DNA of 64,000 bases from Chloroflexota bacterium (GTDB lineage: Bacteria > Chloroflexota > UBA11872 > VXOZ01), in NCBI GenBank assembly GCA_958295775.1, contig CATQHC010000009.1:806001-870000 (forward strand), read 5' to 3'. A program made the translations under genes and the position numbers. Shown in pieces: positions 27,518-37,479 of the stretch; the stretch's first letter is position 1; each line of letters begins with the position of its first letter. The notes beneath the pieces are model-generated. The model saw only the letters and a list, made by a program, of their open reading frames with translations, did no database searches and was not told the DNA's origin.

Positions 27518-28772
27518 CGGCACGCGCATCGTGTTTGCGCACGAGTTTCGCAAACAGATCGGCGGCAAGGGGTTCTTGATCGCCACCCTGGCGATTCCGG
27601 TCATACTTGTCCTCATCTGGATTGCCATACCGGTTATCAGAGGGGTCTTAGAAGATGACGTCGCCGATGCCGGCAGCGCCGCGAGCGCCGCGACCACCGA
27701 CGCAGACCAGGCTGCGCGCCGTGTTCCCATCGGCATCGTCATGCAGGCGCGCGACATTGCCGTAGACTTCAGCCGGTTTCCGGAGTTTCGGGTCTATTCG
27801 GAGACAACGGCAGGCTTGGACGACCTGACGTCCGGGGAAATCAACGAACTCTTCGTCATTCAGCCGGACTACCTTGCCACCGGCAGCGTCGAGTACTATT
27901 TCACCGAGGAAGCCAGTGAGAGCCGCCAGCGACTGCGCCTCATCCTGAGAGGCGCACTCCTGGGTGAGACGCAATCCCCCGAGCTCAGGCAACGGGCGCT
28001 TGCCTTTCCGCAACTCCAGCGTTTCACGGTTGCGGAAGACGGGGAAATTGCCGCAGACAGCGGCGCAGCCGTTGCCGTGTCATTCATAGTGGGACAGGGA
28101 TTCGCCATCGCGCTGATCTTTACCCTGATTGCCTACGGTACAATTCTGCTCCAGACCGTTTCGGAAGAGAAAGAGAACCGCATGGTGGAGGTCCTGCTCA
28201 CCTCCGCCGCGCCACTGGCAATCATGACCGGCAAGGTGCTGGCGTTGGGCCTGGCCGGCCTCATTCAGATGTCGGTATGGATTGCTGCGGTAATCTTGAT
28301 CGTGCCCCGTTTCGCGGGCGTGCTCCCGGATATAGGCGACATTCCCATCGACGCCGGCCTCTTGCTCCTCGTCCTGGCCTTCTTTCTCGCCGGTTACGCG
28401 ATTGCGGCTGCGCTCATGGCGGGCATTGGCGCGGCAACGACCTCAGTCACGGAAGCGGGACCGCTTACTGCCTTGGTCATCATTCCGCTCGCCGCGCCCT
28501 TCTACGCCATGCCGCTCTTCCTCACTTCCACCGACCACTGGCTCACGCGTTTGCTCTCGTTGTTGCCGATTACGGCAGCGACGTCCATGATGTTACGCCT
28601 TGCGACCGGTCGTGTGGCGCCAGGCGAGATTGCGCTCAGCCTCGGCCTGATGATCGTGACCGCAGCCCTCCTGCTCTGGCTGGCAAGCCGTATCTTCCGG
28701 GCGGGCCTGCTGTTGTACGGCCAACGCATGAGCCTGCGAGCGGCCTGGACAGCCTTGCGATACGGTGGTTAG
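27501..28772 (+). CDS. ABC-2 type permease 1 (NatB-like)
   Basis: The 423-residue protein has one N-terminal membrane segment (FLIATLAIPVILVLIWIAIPV), a ~150-residue extracytoplasmic domain, and about five C-terminal membrane helices (e.g. LGLAGLIQMSVWIAAVILIV, LVIIPLAAPFYAMPLFL). The YGTILLQTVSEEKENRMVEVLLTSAAPLAIMTGKVLALG stretch is the classic NatB/ABC-2 cytoplasmic motif. GTG start 27501 overlaps the ATPase gene by 17 bases, giving tight coupling. Confidence 0.9.
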   Translation: MPAALDGTRIVFAHEFRKQIGGKGFLIATLAIPVILVLIWIAIPVIRGVLEDDVADAGSAASAATTDADQAARRVPIGIVMQARDIAVDFSRFPEFRVYSETTAGLDDLTSGEINELFVIQPDYLATGSVEYYFTEEASESRQRLRLILRGALLGETQSPELRQRALAFPQLQRFTVAEDGEIAADSGAAVAVSFIVGQGFAIALIFTLIAYGTILLQTVSEEKENRMVEVLLTSAAPLAIMTGKVLALGLAGLIQMSVWIAAVILIVPRFAGVLPDIGDIPIDAGLLLLVLAFFLAGYAIAAALMAGIGAATTSVTEAGPLTALVIIPLAAPFYAMPLFLTSTDHWLTRLLSLLPITAATSMMLRLATGRVAPGEIALSLGLMIVTAALLLWLASRIFRAGLLLYGQRMSLRAAWTALRYGG

Positions 28773-28861
28773 TAGGCTCCCCTATGACTCTTTGGAAGAC
28801 CAAGTAGGTACAATGTGAATTGGCGGGAATTTAACTCGCGTGAAGCGAGGGAGCATTACCT

Positions 28862-29095
28862 ATGGCTGTATTCGACACGCACAAGGCGTTTACAACGCTC
28901 GTTGAGGCTGGATTCACGGAGCGTCAAGCTCAAGCCCTGCTAGACGTAGGACGCGAGGGATTTGGGGCGTTAGTAACCAAGGACCATTTGGATGCGCGCT
29001 TGCGGGAACTGGAGTTGCGACTCACGCTGCGCCTGGGCGCTATGGTCGCGGCGGGTATTGCGATCCTTGCTGCGCTCGAGCTGCTTTCCAGCTAG
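28862..29095 (+). CDS. Small coiled-coil protein with C-terminal membrane helix (DUF1640-like)
   Basis: The 77-residue protein begins MAVFDTHKAFTTLVEAGFTERQAQALLD, continues with a coiled coil (TKDHLDARLRELELRLTLRL) and ends in one membrane helix (GAMVAAGIAILAALELLS). This pattern is like the small CCDC90/DUF1640-type proteins of bacteria, which anchor a coiled coil to the membrane. It lies between two ABC-2 permease genes and may be part of that operon. Function unknown. Confidence 0.7.
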   Translation: MAVFDTHKAFTTLVEAGFTERQAQALLDVGREGFGALVTKDHLDARLRELELRLTLRLGAMVAAGIAILAALELLSS

Positions 29096-29278
29096 GTTAT
29101 GTGCGCAACTACCGTCCTGCAGAGTGTCCCGAGACTTACGCTCGAAGCCGGCGCAACAATCTTGGAATTACTTGCCAGCTCATCAATTCCCAATATGCTC
29201 CGCAGGTTGGCAGAAGGAAGAGCCAATTACCCCGTGAGGCAAACTGCCTTCACCCACCATCGGCACTAAGGCCAGCGC

Positions 29279-30538
29279 ATGCGAAAACTCTGGTCAGAGA
29301 TTCAAATCGTCCTATCGGAAGAGTTTCGCCGCGGTATTCGCCGCAAGCAGTTCCTCATCGTCACATTCACACCGGTGGTCATTCTGCTGGTGCTGGCGTT
29401 GGCGGTGCCGCTGGCGCGCGGCTTCTTTGCAGACGACGATCAAAGCGGAAGCGACGAAGCTGGCGGCAGGACAATCGCCGTGGTCAACCGCTCTCCCGAC
29501 CTCAGCTTCGCGGCCCAGGACTCTGGCGCAGTGCAAGTGTTCGGTGACCGCGAGGCAGGCATCGCCGCACTGCAGGAAGGACGCGTGGACGATCTCTTCA
29601 TTATTCCCGCGGAATATGTTCAGAGCGGCCGCATTGAATGGCTGCATGCTGACACCGGCTTGAGCAGCATCATTGCGGGGGACGAAAGTGAAGACCGCGT
29701 GCGCGCGCTTGTGCTGCAGGCGCTAACGTCCGCCGACCTCTCCGCAGCGCGCATCGAGCGCTTGCAGGACCCCCTGAACCTCACGCGCTACGAGGTGACG
29801 CCGGCTGGCGACGTGGCTGCGGAGGAAGAAGGGCAAATCCTCACGTTCTTTACGGTGCCGTTCTTGTCGGCGTGGATTATGATCATGGTGATCTACATGG
29901 TAAGCGGCAATCTGCTGCAGAGCGTCTCCGAGGAGAAAGAGAACCGCGTCGCCGAGGTGCTCATCACGTCGGTCTCGCCGTTGGCCTTGATGACGGGCAA
30001 GGTGCTGGGCCTGGGCGCAACCGGGCTTGTGCAAGTTGGCGTCTGGCTGGTCTCACTGGCCGTGCTTGTCCCGCGCATCGTGAGCGCATTCCCGGACATC
30101 GGCGATTTGGCGCTCGCGCCGGGGTTGGCGGCGGCCATCGTGGTGTTCTTCCTCGCCGGGTACTTCGTCTTTGCCGTTGTCATGGCGGGCATCAGCGCTG
30201 CTACGGTCTCGGCGCGTGAAGCATCCTCACTCTCTACGATCGTGCTGCTGCCCGCGCTGGCGCCGCTCATTCTCGCGGCGTTCATCTCGCTGGCGCCCAA
30301 CGGCGTCTTTGCGCGGATCCTCACCTTCATCCCCTTCACCGCTCCCGCCACCATGATGATCCGGCTTGGGGTCACCGACGTGGCGCTCTGGGAGGTCGCA
30401 CTCAGCCTGGGCGTGACCGTTGCGAGCGGCTTCGCGCTTCTGTGGCTTGCGGCACGCGTCTTCCGCGCCGGCATCCTCACCTACGGCCAGCGCATGAGCC
30501 TGCGCGGCCTGTGGACTGCCCTCCGCCACAGCGCCTAA
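29279..30538 (+). CDS. ABC-2 type permease 2 (NatB-like)
   Basis: This 419-residue paralogue of permease 1 has the same layout: N-terminal segment (FLIVTFTPVVILLVLALAVPL), extracytoplasmic domain, then several helices. It shares SVSEEKENRVAEVLITSVSPLALMTGKVLGLG with permease 1, and both end in GQRMSLR-TALR. A heterodimer of the two permeases with one ATPase is likely, by analogy with related exporters. A 506-base segment, with the 77-residue gene, separates the two permeases. Confidence 0.88.
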   Translation: MRKLWSEIQIVLSEEFRRGIRRKQFLIVTFTPVVILLVLALAVPLARGFFADDDQSGSDEAGGRTIAVVNRSPDLSFAAQDSGAVQVFGDREAGIAALQEGRVDDLFIIPAEYVQSGRIEWLHADTGLSSIIAGDESEDRVRALVLQALTSADLSAARIERLQDPLNLTRYEVTPAGDVAAEEEGQILTFFTVPFLSAWIMIMVIYMVSGNLLQSVSEEKENRVAEVLITSVSPLALMTGKVLGLGATGLVQVGVWLVSLAVLVPRIVSAFPDIGDLALAPGLAAAIVVFFLAGYFVFAVVMAGISAATVSAREASSLSTIVLLPALAPLILAAFISLAPNGVFARILTFIPFTAPATMMIRLGVTDVALWEVALSLGVTVASGFALLWLAARVFRAGILTYGQRMSLRGLWTALRHSA

Positions 30539-30807
30539 CCCGCTCCACCACATTTGCGACGATCGTTGCGCCCACGCTCGCAAGCTCTCCATCTTTCTCA
30601 GCCATGTGGACTAGCAGCTATCGCTCCACTCCATACATACGCCTCTTTTGGGCTATGGTTGTGTTGTTTCCCACTGTCTAACGCTAGGACAGCTCTACCT
30701 TGCGCTTGTATTCCTATTTGCGCGGCACGAGGCCGATTGCGACTTGAAGAACCAGTTGCTATTCAAAAGCCGCCTGCGGCCCAACGAGGTGAGGTTTGCA
30801 GCAGGGC
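30539..30807. other. Convergent intergenic region
   Basis: This 269-base gap lies between convergent genes. No gene, hairpin with a T-run or known repeat was seen. Confidence 0.3.
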
Positions 30808-32118
30808 CTAGGGGGACGAGTTGGAGTCTGGCGCAATCGTAAGGCCGGACCAGATGACCATTCTGGCGCTGTTACGGGTCTCACCCAGGGTAGTGAGCGT
30901 GAGCGTGAGGGTCTGACCGGCGTGGGCCGAGAGGTCGAGCGTCTGCGTGATGCGCTGGGGTTTCCCCTGAGCGTCAATGAGGGTCTCCTGCTCGTCCACA
31001 AGCGTGGCGCCGGCAACCGTCGCGGTGACCCGCACGTGAATGGGTCCGTCATCCATCGTCCAAAGGCCCTGATCCACCGCGGACGCCAGTGAGAGCGCGG
31101 CCGCCGGTGGGATGGTGGCGCCGCGCCATGTCACAGTCGTATTGACACTCGTACGCAGCGCTTGGTGACGCACCCCTTCTTCATCGGCCACCGGCTCCAG
31201 CGCAAAGGTGAGATGGCGGTCCCACGTTTGCCGCGGCGCAATCTCCCCGACCGCCTGCTTGCGCAACTCGTTGAGCAGGTCAACGTGTGCCGGCGCCGGT
31301 GTTTCCGTGCCGGGTGGGACTTCGCCAGCCTGTACGACAGGCCGGTGGAGCCGCGGGTCGCCCCAGTACACCGCAATACCTATGAGCGGGAGCAAAGTAA
31401 GCAGCGCGATGAGGTGGGGCGGAGAGCCCAGACGACCGCCCACAGCCCTTACCAGCAAGGTTGGCACGCCAACCAACACTATAGCGAGGCACAGCCACCA
31501 CAGCCAGGCGGGAACTACACCGACCCGCAATCCCTGGAATCGCGCCACGACCGTTTGCACCGCGCCGCCCGCGCCGCGCTGATAGAGCGGCTGCATGAGC
31601 AGATCGCCGTGGGCAGGCTCGCCATCCACACGGAGTTCGCCGAAAGCGAACGATTCGCTCCAACACGACCACACAAAGGGCGCCGCGCCACGGCCGCCTC
31701 CTGGCTCATCTTCCCTACCGGCAGCGCGCACGAGCACGGCATAGTCCCTGTTTGACGAAAACGACTGCGGTGGAAAAACGACGTTGACCGTGTAAAAGGG
31801 ATGGTTGGCGGGAAGTTGAATTACCGCCCCCGCCAGCGGAGCAACCTGATCCTCAGCGCCTACTTCATAGATGTGAACGCCAACCCGCGCGGCCCCGGTT
31901 GTGCGAAATGCCAACGAAACGCCGCTAAGCCCGTGTGACCGCCCTTGCAAGGTCTGTGTCACAGAGTGGCCCGGCAACAAAGGCAAGGCCGCGTGCAGGC
32001 AGCGTTGCGGCGGGTCGTAGGGAATCATATGGTCGTTGCGCAACACCTGCCAGCCAAGCCCTGCCCAGAGCGCGGCGGCGAGCAAGAAGCCAAGTAAGGT
32101 GAGAATGCGGTACGGCAT
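30808..32118 (-). CDS. Predicted membrane protein with extracytoplasmic domains, unknown function
   Basis: The 436-residue protein starts with a membrane helix (ILTLLGFLLAAALWAGLGW), then has a long beta-rich domain to ~205 with a jelly-roll-like composition. Two further helices follow near 210-260 (VPAWLWWLCLAIVLVGVPTLLV, LIALLTLLPLIGIAVYWG) and a second beta-rich domain ends the protein. Domain names were not recognised. It is directly contiguous with the upstream membrane-protein gene (stop at 32119, start at 32118), so they form one unit, probably for envelope glycan work. Confidence 0.65.
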   Translation of the reverse strand: MPYRILTLLGFLLAAALWAGLGWQVLRNDHMIPYDPPQRCLHAALPLLPGHSVTQTLQGRSHGLSGVSLAFRTTGAARVGVHIYEVGAEDQVAPLAGAVIQLPANHPFYTVNVVFPPQSFSSNRDYAVLVRAAGREDEPGGGRGAAPFVWSCWSESFAFGELRVDGEPAHGDLLMQPLYQRGAGGAVQTVVARFQGLRVGVVPAWLWWLCLAIVLVGVPTLLVRAVGGRLGSPPHLIALLTLLPLIGIAVYWGDPRLHRPVVQAGEVPPGTETPAPAHVDLLNELRKQAVGEIAPRQTWDRHLTFALEPVADEEGVRHQALRTSVNTTVTWRGATIPPAAALSLASAVDQGLWTMDDGPIHVRVTATVAGATLVDEQETLIDAQGKPQRITQTLDLSAHAGQTLTLTLTTLGETRNSARMVIWSGLTIAPDSNSSP

Positions 32119-33534
32119 CTACAGGTAATACGTCGGTACGGTATACGCAAAGAGACCAATGAGGTTCAGCACAAACAAGAACGCAAATGCGCACCCCTGC
32201 GCAAGCGGACGGATCACGCTGCCGAGCGGAAGCGCAGTGACGCCCAATGTGAGAAAGAGCACAAACGGCACGATGGCCGGATAGAGATAGCGCCCTTGCG
32301 TAGCAAACGACGTGGTCCACGTTTGCCAGTACACCAGCGCTACCATGCCAAGCGCCAGCAGAGCGAGCAGCAGGAGGGCACTCGGGAGAAACGCTGAACG
32401 CCGCGCGAGCGCTCGCTCCAACGCCGCGGCCGGCTCCTTTGCGCTAACTAACCACTGCAGCAGACCCCATGCCAAGCCCAATCCGGCAGCCAGGCTCATG
32501 AGACCGAGCAGGACATAGTAGGGCCAAAGAAAATACACTTCCAATTGCCCGAATGCACCCCAGAATGTACGGAAAATAGTATAGGGCGCGCCCCCCCGCG
32601 CGACATCGAGGAGAGAGAGCCCAACATCCCGCGGGGCGCGGCGAATCGGGGCAAGCGCGCGCCAGGCCTCCAGATTGGCCTGAAAGCCGATCGGATCGCC
32701 GGTCTGCAGGTAGCTGCGCACGAACCACCAGCCGGAGACAAGCGCGGCAAGCCCTCCCGTAACGAGCAGCCGCCCCAGCACGAAACCGAGGCTGCCGCGC
32801 AGCGAAACCAAAGCCACAAGGAAGGCGAAAGGAATGATCACGTAGCCGGTCAGCCTGCCCAGCAGCACCATCCCCAGCGCTACTCCCAGCCATGCGGCGC
32901 GGCCACGGGTCCAGCCCTCTTTCCAGCCGGCAAGCAGCAGATAGACCGCCCAACTGCACACCGCCATTGTATAGGCATCGTGGTTTACGTAGGCTCCTGT
33001 GAGACTCACCTGGGGAATGAGCACAAGCGCAAGCCCGGCGCCGAGCGCGAGGTGCGGCCGATCTGGAAACAACACGCGCACGGTGCGATACGCCAGGAAG
33101 ACGGTCAGGAGTACGGCTACGGTCGACACCAGGCGCGCTGCGTAGAGCACCACGTACGGGTCGTCGCCGGGCGCCAGCCGCATGGCGAGCGCGGTCAGAA
33201 TATAGCCGCCACCGGGAGTTGAGGCGTACGAAATGTAGGCTTCATTTGCGTTCACCACGTAGCCGTACATGTCGCCGTCAGGCGCGAACACGGGCAAACG
33301 GCCGTTGGTATAGATGAAGTGCGCAACGCGGTAATGCTCAGCCTCATCCGGGCCCCTGTCGAACGGCACCACCGCCATCCAGACGAGCATCAGCGCAAAG
33401 GCTGTGCCAAGGAGCAGCGCCAAGCCAAGCGGGCCTTCGCCATGGTAAAGACCCGGTTGGGGGACATCTACATCGGGTACGTCAGGAAGAGTCTCCGCCT
33501 GGGGGAATTCGCTCACACTCATGCGCTCGTTCAC
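32119..33534 (-). CDS. Polytopic membrane protein, DUF2142/GT39-like
   Basis: The protein has 471 residues with about ten predicted helices. Near residue 60 it has an acidic PDEAEHYRVAHFIYTNGRLPV motif after the first helix, typical of GT-C glycosyltransferases and DUF2142 proteins that use lipid-linked sugars. YASTPGGGYILTALAM follows near 101. It starts at GTG 33534; an ATG four codons on (33522) is equally plausible. A role in transferring sugars to exported polymers is an inference. Its partner is the gene that follows. Confidence 0.68.
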   Translation of the reverse strand: MNERMSVSEFPQAETLPDVPDVDVPQPGLYHGEGPLGLALLLGTAFALMLVWMAVVPFDRGPDEAEHYRVAHFIYTNGRLPVFAPDGDMYGYVVNANEAYISYASTPGGGYILTALAMRLAPGDDPYVVLYAARLVSTVAVLLTVFLAYRTVRVLFPDRPHLALGAGLALVLIPQVSLTGAYVNHDAYTMAVCSWAVYLLLAGWKEGWTRGRAAWLGVALGMVLLGRLTGYVIIPFAFLVALVSLRGSLGFVLGRLLVTGGLAALVSGWWFVRSYLQTGDPIGFQANLEAWRALAPIRRAPRDVGLSLLDVARGGAPYTIFRTFWGAFGQLEVYFLWPYYVLLGLMSLAAGLGLAWGLLQWLVSAKEPAAALERALARRSAFLPSALLLLALLALGMVALVYWQTWTTSFATQGRYLYPAIVPFVLFLTLGVTALPLGSVIRPLAQGCAFAFLFVLNLIGLFAYTVPTYYL

Positions 33535-33755
33535 CCATACTGCGCGTTGAAGCTTGTTGCCATTATTATATGTCGTTGCGCCCTGCGCTACGTCTCCGTT
33601 CGGTCAGTCGCATGCTGTCCCTGAAGAAGCAACGAGCCCTCATCCGTTGCGATGTGCAATGCCGGCGTCAAGCGCTACGTAGATGATATTCCGGACCGGC
33701 AGGGGCGGTTACCAATAGCGTGATTGGCGCCTCTTCTTGGGCAGCAAGAGTCTGA

Positions 33756-33944
33756 CTACGGCCCCCCGGCAGTCAAGGCGATGAGTTCCGGCATCTCTTG
33801 ATACGTGGCGAAGAACACGCAATCGAAACAACTCGCCGGCGCGACAACCTCTGCGATCAGCGCCCTGTAATTGCTGCAGACCCATCGAACCGGCACGCCG
33901 CCATCTACTTGATTGATTGCTTCCCGCCCGCTGAAACCAGGCTT
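33756..33944 (-). pseudogene. Possible gene remnant, ~62 codons
   Basis: In the 548-base gap 33535-34082 I see no intact gene. One minus-strand frame reads VDGGVPVRWVCSNYRALI, then FDCVFFATYQEMPELIALTAGG, ending in TAG. It has no start codon at a sensible place (TAG directly upstream). The composition looks protein-like, but I recognise no family. The rest of the gap shows nothing. Confidence 0.25.
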
Positions 33945-34082
33945 CTATAGAACGTCCTCAGTTAGAGGTTTGAATCAATGCCCCACCGGACGTGGCCAGC
34001 ACATTAGCGCAGGCCGGTGCACCACCGCAACTGCGCCGCCTCTTGCGCGTGACGGCATTTACATTTGGCCGGTTCGCGGTGC

Positions 34083-36026
34083 TCACCGCACCGCAGCTTC
34101 TTGCCGTTGCCGATGGACGTGCACCATCAGCACGGCAATATCCGCCGGTGTTACCCCGGCGATGCGCCCGGCTTGGCCGATTGTGCGCGGCTGGAATTGG
34201 CTCAGTTTTTGACGCGCTTCCAACCGCAAAGAGGGAATCTGCGCATAGTCCAAATTCTCCGGCAATGACATAGATTCCATGCGAGCCATTTTGCGCACTT
34301 GGGCGTGTTGGCGTTCCACATAGCCCGCATAGCGCGCCTCAAGCTCAATTTGCGCAACAACCTCCGGATCCAACGCCTCCACCCGGTCGCCGCTGAGCGC
34401 GGCGACCACCGCGTAGCGCATGCGGGGTCGTTGCAGCAGGCTCAACGCCTTCGTTTGGCTGCTGAGAGGCTGCGCGCCCGCGCTTGTCAGCACCCTATTC
34501 GTGCCGGACGATGGCATAATCCAGTGGCGGCGCAACCGCTCGAGCGCATCCCCAATCTGCTCGCGCTTCGCCATGACTCTGTCATAGCGTTCACGACCTA
34601 TCAGGCCGATCTCATAGCCCAGCGCCGTCAGCCGCAGGTCGGCGTTGTCGTGCCGCAACAGTAACCGGTATTCCGCGCGCGAGGTAAACAGGCGGTAGGG
34701 CTCGCTGTGCTCCTGGCTTACGAGATCGTCGAGCATTACGCCGATGTATGCTTGATCGCGCCCCAGCACGACAGCCGGCTTGTCCCGCGCGCGCCGGGCG
34801 GCGTTGATTCCGGCGATGAGTCCCTGCGCAGCCGCCTCCTCATAGCCGGAGGTGCCGTTGATCTGCCCGGCAAAGAAGAGCCCGGCGACCGACTTGGCCT
34901 CGAGCGTCACGGCGGTTTGGTCCGTAATCACATGGTCGTATTCAACCGCATATCCATGGCGCACTACCTCGGCGGCGCGGAGCGCCGGAATTGTGCGCAA
35001 CATTGCCGTCTGCACGTCCTCGGGCAAGCTCGTGTTCGCGCCCTGCACGTACACCTCATGCGTCGTGAACCCTTCAGGTTCAAGGAAGAGTTGGTGCGAC
35101 TCCTTCTGCGCAAAGCGCACGATCTTGTCCTCGATAGAAGGACAATAGCGCGGTCCCACGCCGCTAATGGCGCCGTTGAACATGGGGGCGCGGTGCAGGT
35201 TTTCACGAATGACGGCGTGGGTCGCGGGATTGGTGTGCACCAGGTAGCAGACCATCTGCCGCCGCCAGGGCGTATCGACCTGCAGGGGGTAAACCGGATC
35301 GGGCTCGTTGCGCAAGATGTCTTGGTCACCCAGGGGAGTGAAAGAGAATTGCAGCGGCCGCGGCGAGCCGGGTTGCGGCGTTGTGGGCGCAAAGTCGATG
35401 CTCTCGGCGAGGACGCGCGGCGGGGTGCCCGTTTTCAAGCGGCGCAGGCGGAAGCCCAGCTTGCGTAAGGCGTGGGAAAGGCCCTGCGCCGGCGCTTCGC
35501 CCGCGCGCCCGCCGCCAATGCGCCGCTCGCCTGTGATCAGCATGCCCTGCAGAAACGTGCCCGTGGTAAGCACAACCGTGTGCCCCTGCAACGTCTGCCC
35601 GCCCTTGGTCTGCACGCCGGTGACGCGGCGGCGGCCGTCAGGCGCTGGCACCGTGACCAAATCTTCAACCAGACCGTCGTGGATCGTCAGGTTCGCCTGG
35701 TTCTCCAGCACGTCGCGCATTGCCTGGGCGTACAGGTGCTTGTCGCACTGGGCACGCAGCGCCTGCACCGCGGGCCCCTTACTGCTGTTGAGCAGGCGAA
35801 TCTGGATGAGGGTGCGGTCGGTGTTCCTGCCCATCTCACCGCCCAGCGCATCGATCTCGCGCACGAGATGACCCTTGGCCGGGCCGCCAATAGAAGGGTT
35901 GCACGGCATGAACGCGATGCGGTCGCGGTCGGCTGTGACGACCAGCGTGTCACACTCAATACGGGCTGCCGCCAACGCCGCTTCGCAACCGGCATGGCCG
36001 GCGCCAACGACAATTACGTCATACAT
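34083..36026 (-). CDS. mnmG: tRNA uridine 5-carboxymethylaminomethyl modification enzyme, FAD subunit
   Basis: The product is 647 residues from the ATG at 36026, where MYDVIVVGAGHAGCEAALAAARI starts the FAD domain; the upstream open frame is not family-like. Family motifs are visible: CNPSIGGPAKGHLVREIDALGGEMGR near 48-73, TGTFLQGMLITGERRIGGGRAGE near 155-177, and SRAEYRLLLRHDNADLRLTALGYEIGLI near 430-457. MnmG with MnmE installs the wobble-U34 modification on certain tRNAs; mnmE is not in the window. No good ribosome-binding site precedes the start, so it could be a few codons off. Confidence 0.95.
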   Translation of the reverse strand: MYDVIVVGAGHAGCEAALAAARIECDTLVVTADRDRIAFMPCNPSIGGPAKGHLVREIDALGGEMGRNTDRTLIQIRLLNSSKGPAVQALRAQCDKHLYAQAMRDVLENQANLTIHDGLVEDLVTVPAPDGRRRVTGVQTKGGQTLQGHTVVLTTGTFLQGMLITGERRIGGGRAGEAPAQGLSHALRKLGFRLRRLKTGTPPRVLAESIDFAPTTPQPGSPRPLQFSFTPLGDQDILRNEPDPVYPLQVDTPWRRQMVCYLVHTNPATHAVIRENLHRAPMFNGAISGVGPRYCPSIEDKIVRFAQKESHQLFLEPEGFTTHEVYVQGANTSLPEDVQTAMLRTIPALRAAEVVRHGYAVEYDHVITDQTAVTLEAKSVAGLFFAGQINGTSGYEEAAAQGLIAGINAARRARDKPAVVLGRDQAYIGVMLDDLVSQEHSEPYRLFTSRAEYRLLLRHDNADLRLTALGYEIGLIGRERYDRVMAKREQIGDALERLRRHWIMPSSGTNRVLTSAGAQPLSSQTKALSLLQRPRMRYAVVAALSGDRVEALDPEVVAQIELEARYAGYVERQHAQVRKMARMESMSLPENLDYAQIPSLRLEARQKLSQFQPRTIGQAGRIAGVTPADIAVLMVHVHRQRQEAAVR

Positions 36027-36451
36027 TGTCTGAATGTGTTCATACAATGGGACTCTCGCCTGCAAAGTCTCTACAAAGGTAGTTTGTCGGACCTGAAGCC
36101 GGGGAACCATGCGCAGGACCAGATTCAGCAGAGCAGATTCCGGAGGAGCGCACGCGCCAGCGCGCATCAACCCTTGCAGCTACCTCTCGTGGACCTGACA
36201 TCTTTTCGAGTATTTCCTCTTCTATCGTCTTCTCATCGAGCGTCTTCTCATCGAGCATAAACGACGCCCAAATAGAATCTCAAGTGATTACCGTGGTTAA
36301 GGGATTCTCACGCCAAAATGCAATTCGCATTCGCAGACCCATCCTTCACGGCTACAGCGCATTGCACTAAGGAACGGAGCAAGGTTGCGCGCAACTGGAT
36401 GATGCCGCCCCCGACCGCGTGCTGCCGCCAAGCAAGCAATGCCCAAGGCAA
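36027..36451. other. Intergenic region between mnmG and thiE
   Basis: This 425-base gap has no convincing gene or RNA motif. It includes a short tandem, TCTTCTCATCGAGCG, at about 36229-36257. Confidence 0.35.
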
Positions 36452-37105
36452 CTAACACTCGTCCTCACTACCGCCCAGGAGCGCGTGTAGCCTGCGGGTG
36501 GCGGCTTCAACGTCCGGTGCTGCCACTACGGCTGAGACCACGGCGATTCCGTCCGCGCCCGCTGCCATAACTGCCGCGGCATTGTCCGCCGTAATACCGC
36601 CGATGCCCACAAGTGGAACGGTTGGCGCGGCCTCACGCACCATGCGGACCATGGCGGGGCCCACCGGCTCGCCGGCATCGCCTTTCGTGCGCGTCGCAAA
36701 CATTGGGCCAACGCCCAGATAATCGGGATTGTGTGGCAGCGCTGCCCTCAATTCTGCCAAACTGCCTGTAGACATGCCAACGATGGCGCCCGGTCCCAGC
36801 ACCTCACGCGCGACGGCAGGGGGCAGGTCGTCTTGTCCTAGATGCACGCCGGCGGCGCCGCTTGCCCGGGCGATATCCACGCGGTCGTTCACGATGAAGG
36901 GAATGCGTGCAGACTTGCAGAGCTGCCCAAGCGCAATCGCCGCGGCCAATACGTCGCGATCAGCAGAATTCTTGTCCCGCAATTGGAGCATCGTGGCCCC
37001 GCCGGCGATTGCCTGCCGGGCAATATCCACCAGTGAGCGCCCCTTGGCAATTGCCGGATCGAGCACTACATAGATTCGGAGGTCGTGTACGCTGAGATTG
37101 CTCAT
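36452..37105 (-). CDS. thiE: Thiamine-phosphate synthase
   Basis: The product is 217 residues from the ATG at 37105, which begins MSNLSVHDLRIYVVLDP; the open frame runs upstream to a less family-like start. Motifs are TMLQLRDKNSADRDVL near 38-53, FIVNDRVDIARASGAAGVHLGQDDLP near 69-94, VGMSTGSLAEL near 107 and VGPMFATRTKGDAGEPVG near 130. It joins HMP-pyrophosphate and THZ-phosphate to thiamine phosphate. No TPP riboswitch was recognised upstream. No other thiamine gene is near. Confidence 0.93.
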   Translation of the reverse strand: MSNLSVHDLRIYVVLDPAIAKGRSLVDIARQAIAGGATMLQLRDKNSADRDVLAAAIALGQLCKSARIPFIVNDRVDIARASGAAGVHLGQDDLPPAVAREVLGPGAIVGMSTGSLAELRAALPHNPDYLGVGPMFATRTKGDAGEPVGPAMVRMVREAAPTVPLVGIGGITADNAAAVMAAGADGIAVVSAVVAAPDVEAATRRLHALLGGSEDEC

Positions 37106-37401
37106 GGTGAAGAGAAAACCGCGGCACACCGCTGCTGCCGTGATGCCGCTATCCCGCCCGGGAGAACAAGCAGCCGATGCACTGGGCGCCTGCTCACGCC
37201 TGCTTTCAGGTGGGCACAAGCAAAAGCCTTGCAACAAGAACCACAGTTCTGCCAATTCGCACCAATAATTATCATGCAAGAATAGTCCCAATGTGCCAAA
37301 GGCAAAGTAGTCGCCCTGTAGTATAGCAGTATGCGTGACCGACACGGGCGGCTAGCGCCAGTGTTGTAATACAACGCGGATGCGGCTCGTCAACCTGTTA
37401 G

Positions 37402-37430
37402 TTGTGGGTGGTAAAACGGTGTGCTACACT
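37402..37430 (+). promoter_or_regulatory. Candidate sigma-70-type promoter of parA-ftsZ
   Basis: TTGTGG at 37402-37407 and TACACT at 37425-37430 are 17 bases apart, 50 bases before the parA start. The match is moderate. Confidence 0.4.
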
Positions 37431-37479
37431 ACGAGGATGTAGCAAAGTCTTGTTCGATAGAAGACTTAGAGCAAAAGGT

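Noticed and set aside
33535-34082. Possible tRNA or gene in the mnmG-DUF2142 gap
   Set aside because: No cloverleaf or GTTCGA arm with matching stems was found, and only one short open frame resembles protein.
37106-37401. TPP riboswitch before thiE
   Set aside because: The CTGAGA and CUGGAUAAUGCCAGCGUAGGGA-type parts of the consensus were not seen in either strand.
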